Below are positions 63,940-64,000 of a stretch of 64,000 bases of DNA, piece by piece (the stretch's first letter is position 1; every line of letters starts with the position of its first letter). The position numbers and the translations under genes are program-made. A model generated the notes under the pieces. The model saw only the letters and a program-made list of their open reading frames with translations. It was not told the origin of the DNA and searched no databases. Origin of the DNA: Rheinheimera sp. MM224 (GTDB lineage Bacteria; Pseudomonadota; Gammaproteobacteria; Enterobacterales; Alteromonadaceae); assembly GCF_947090785.1 (NCBI RefSeq), contig NZ_OX352320.1, positions 4,453,001 through 4,517,000 of the forward strand, in the 5' to 3' direction.

Positions 63940-64000
63940 ATGCGCCGGATGTCGTTGCAGTTTAATAAATTCGATCAATGGCTTATGTCCGTTAGAGCAC
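63940..64000 (+). CDS. possible start of a gene cut by the window edge
   Basis: AAGGAT precedes ATG 63940 (second ATG at 63949). The frame then reads MRRMSLQFNKFDQWLMSVRA to the edge. Too little is present to name a product; a minus-strand reading ending near 63910 is also open, so this call is weak. Confidence 0.35.
   Translation, partial: MRRMSLQFNKFDQWLMSVRA

Overview
The window looks like a chromosomal segment of a free-living, polysaccharide-degrading gammaproteobacterium of the Alteromonadales/Chromatiales type. A Rheinheimera-like genome is my best guess from gene content and protein style; no rRNA or other marker is present to prove it. GC is moderate. Proteins such as XylR, XylA, YajR, UvrA and SSB closely resemble their enterobacterial and Alteromonadales counterparts.

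Region 1 (1-28.1 kb) is a xylan / mixed-glucan utilisation locus. A leftward operon carries a GPH-type symporter, a cytoplasmic GH43, two exported GH3 enzymes and a SASA-type esterase (cut by the window edge). It diverges from a rightward set: an XylE-like sugar porter, aldose 1-epimerase and a secreted GH10 xylanase. Two AT-rich hypothetical genes follow, apparently inserted. Then come xylA and xylB (leftward) and the activator gene xylR (rightward), followed by a rightward operon of a lipoprotein GH43, a GH115 alpha-glucuronidase, transaldolase, transketolase and a GH9 glucanase. Together these debranch xylan, hydrolyse it to xylose, import and isomerise the sugar, phosphorylate it and feed the pentose-phosphate pathway. 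A separate GH51 arabinofuranosidase lies at 47.9-49.4 kb. No TonB-dependent receptor is present.

Region 2 (28.1-49.5 kb) is mixed: an MFS pump with a divergent LysR regulator; an Asp-nucleophile alpha/beta hydrolase with a divergent CGNR regulator and a duplicated operator; ssb and yajR; a diguanylate cyclase; uvrA with a LexA box; an amidotransferase; lipoproteins; an amidohydrolase; a beta-helix surface lipoprotein and a LysE exporter.

Region 3 (49.5-64 kb) holds a higBA toxin-antitoxin pair and a BlaI-like operon whose M56 membrane protease is fused to an M23 peptidoglycan peptidase instead of a penicillin-sensing domain, followed by a class C-like serine hydrolase and an esterase. Next come a HEPN/MNT pair, an AraC regulator, an AhpD-like protein, a lipase, small membrane proteins, an isochorismatase-like hydrolase, a RIO kinase, and a redoxin with a DsbD/ScsB-type electron transporter.

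Three families of dispersed intergenic repeats run through the window: a GACGGGCGGGG palindrome (REP-like), GGTCAG-type perfect palindromes, and a roughly 65-120 bp element just upstream of three sugar genes. No tRNA, rRNA, CRISPR array, complete insertion sequence or prophage was seen. The least familiar system is the BlaI / M56-M23 operon at 50.9-54.9 kb.
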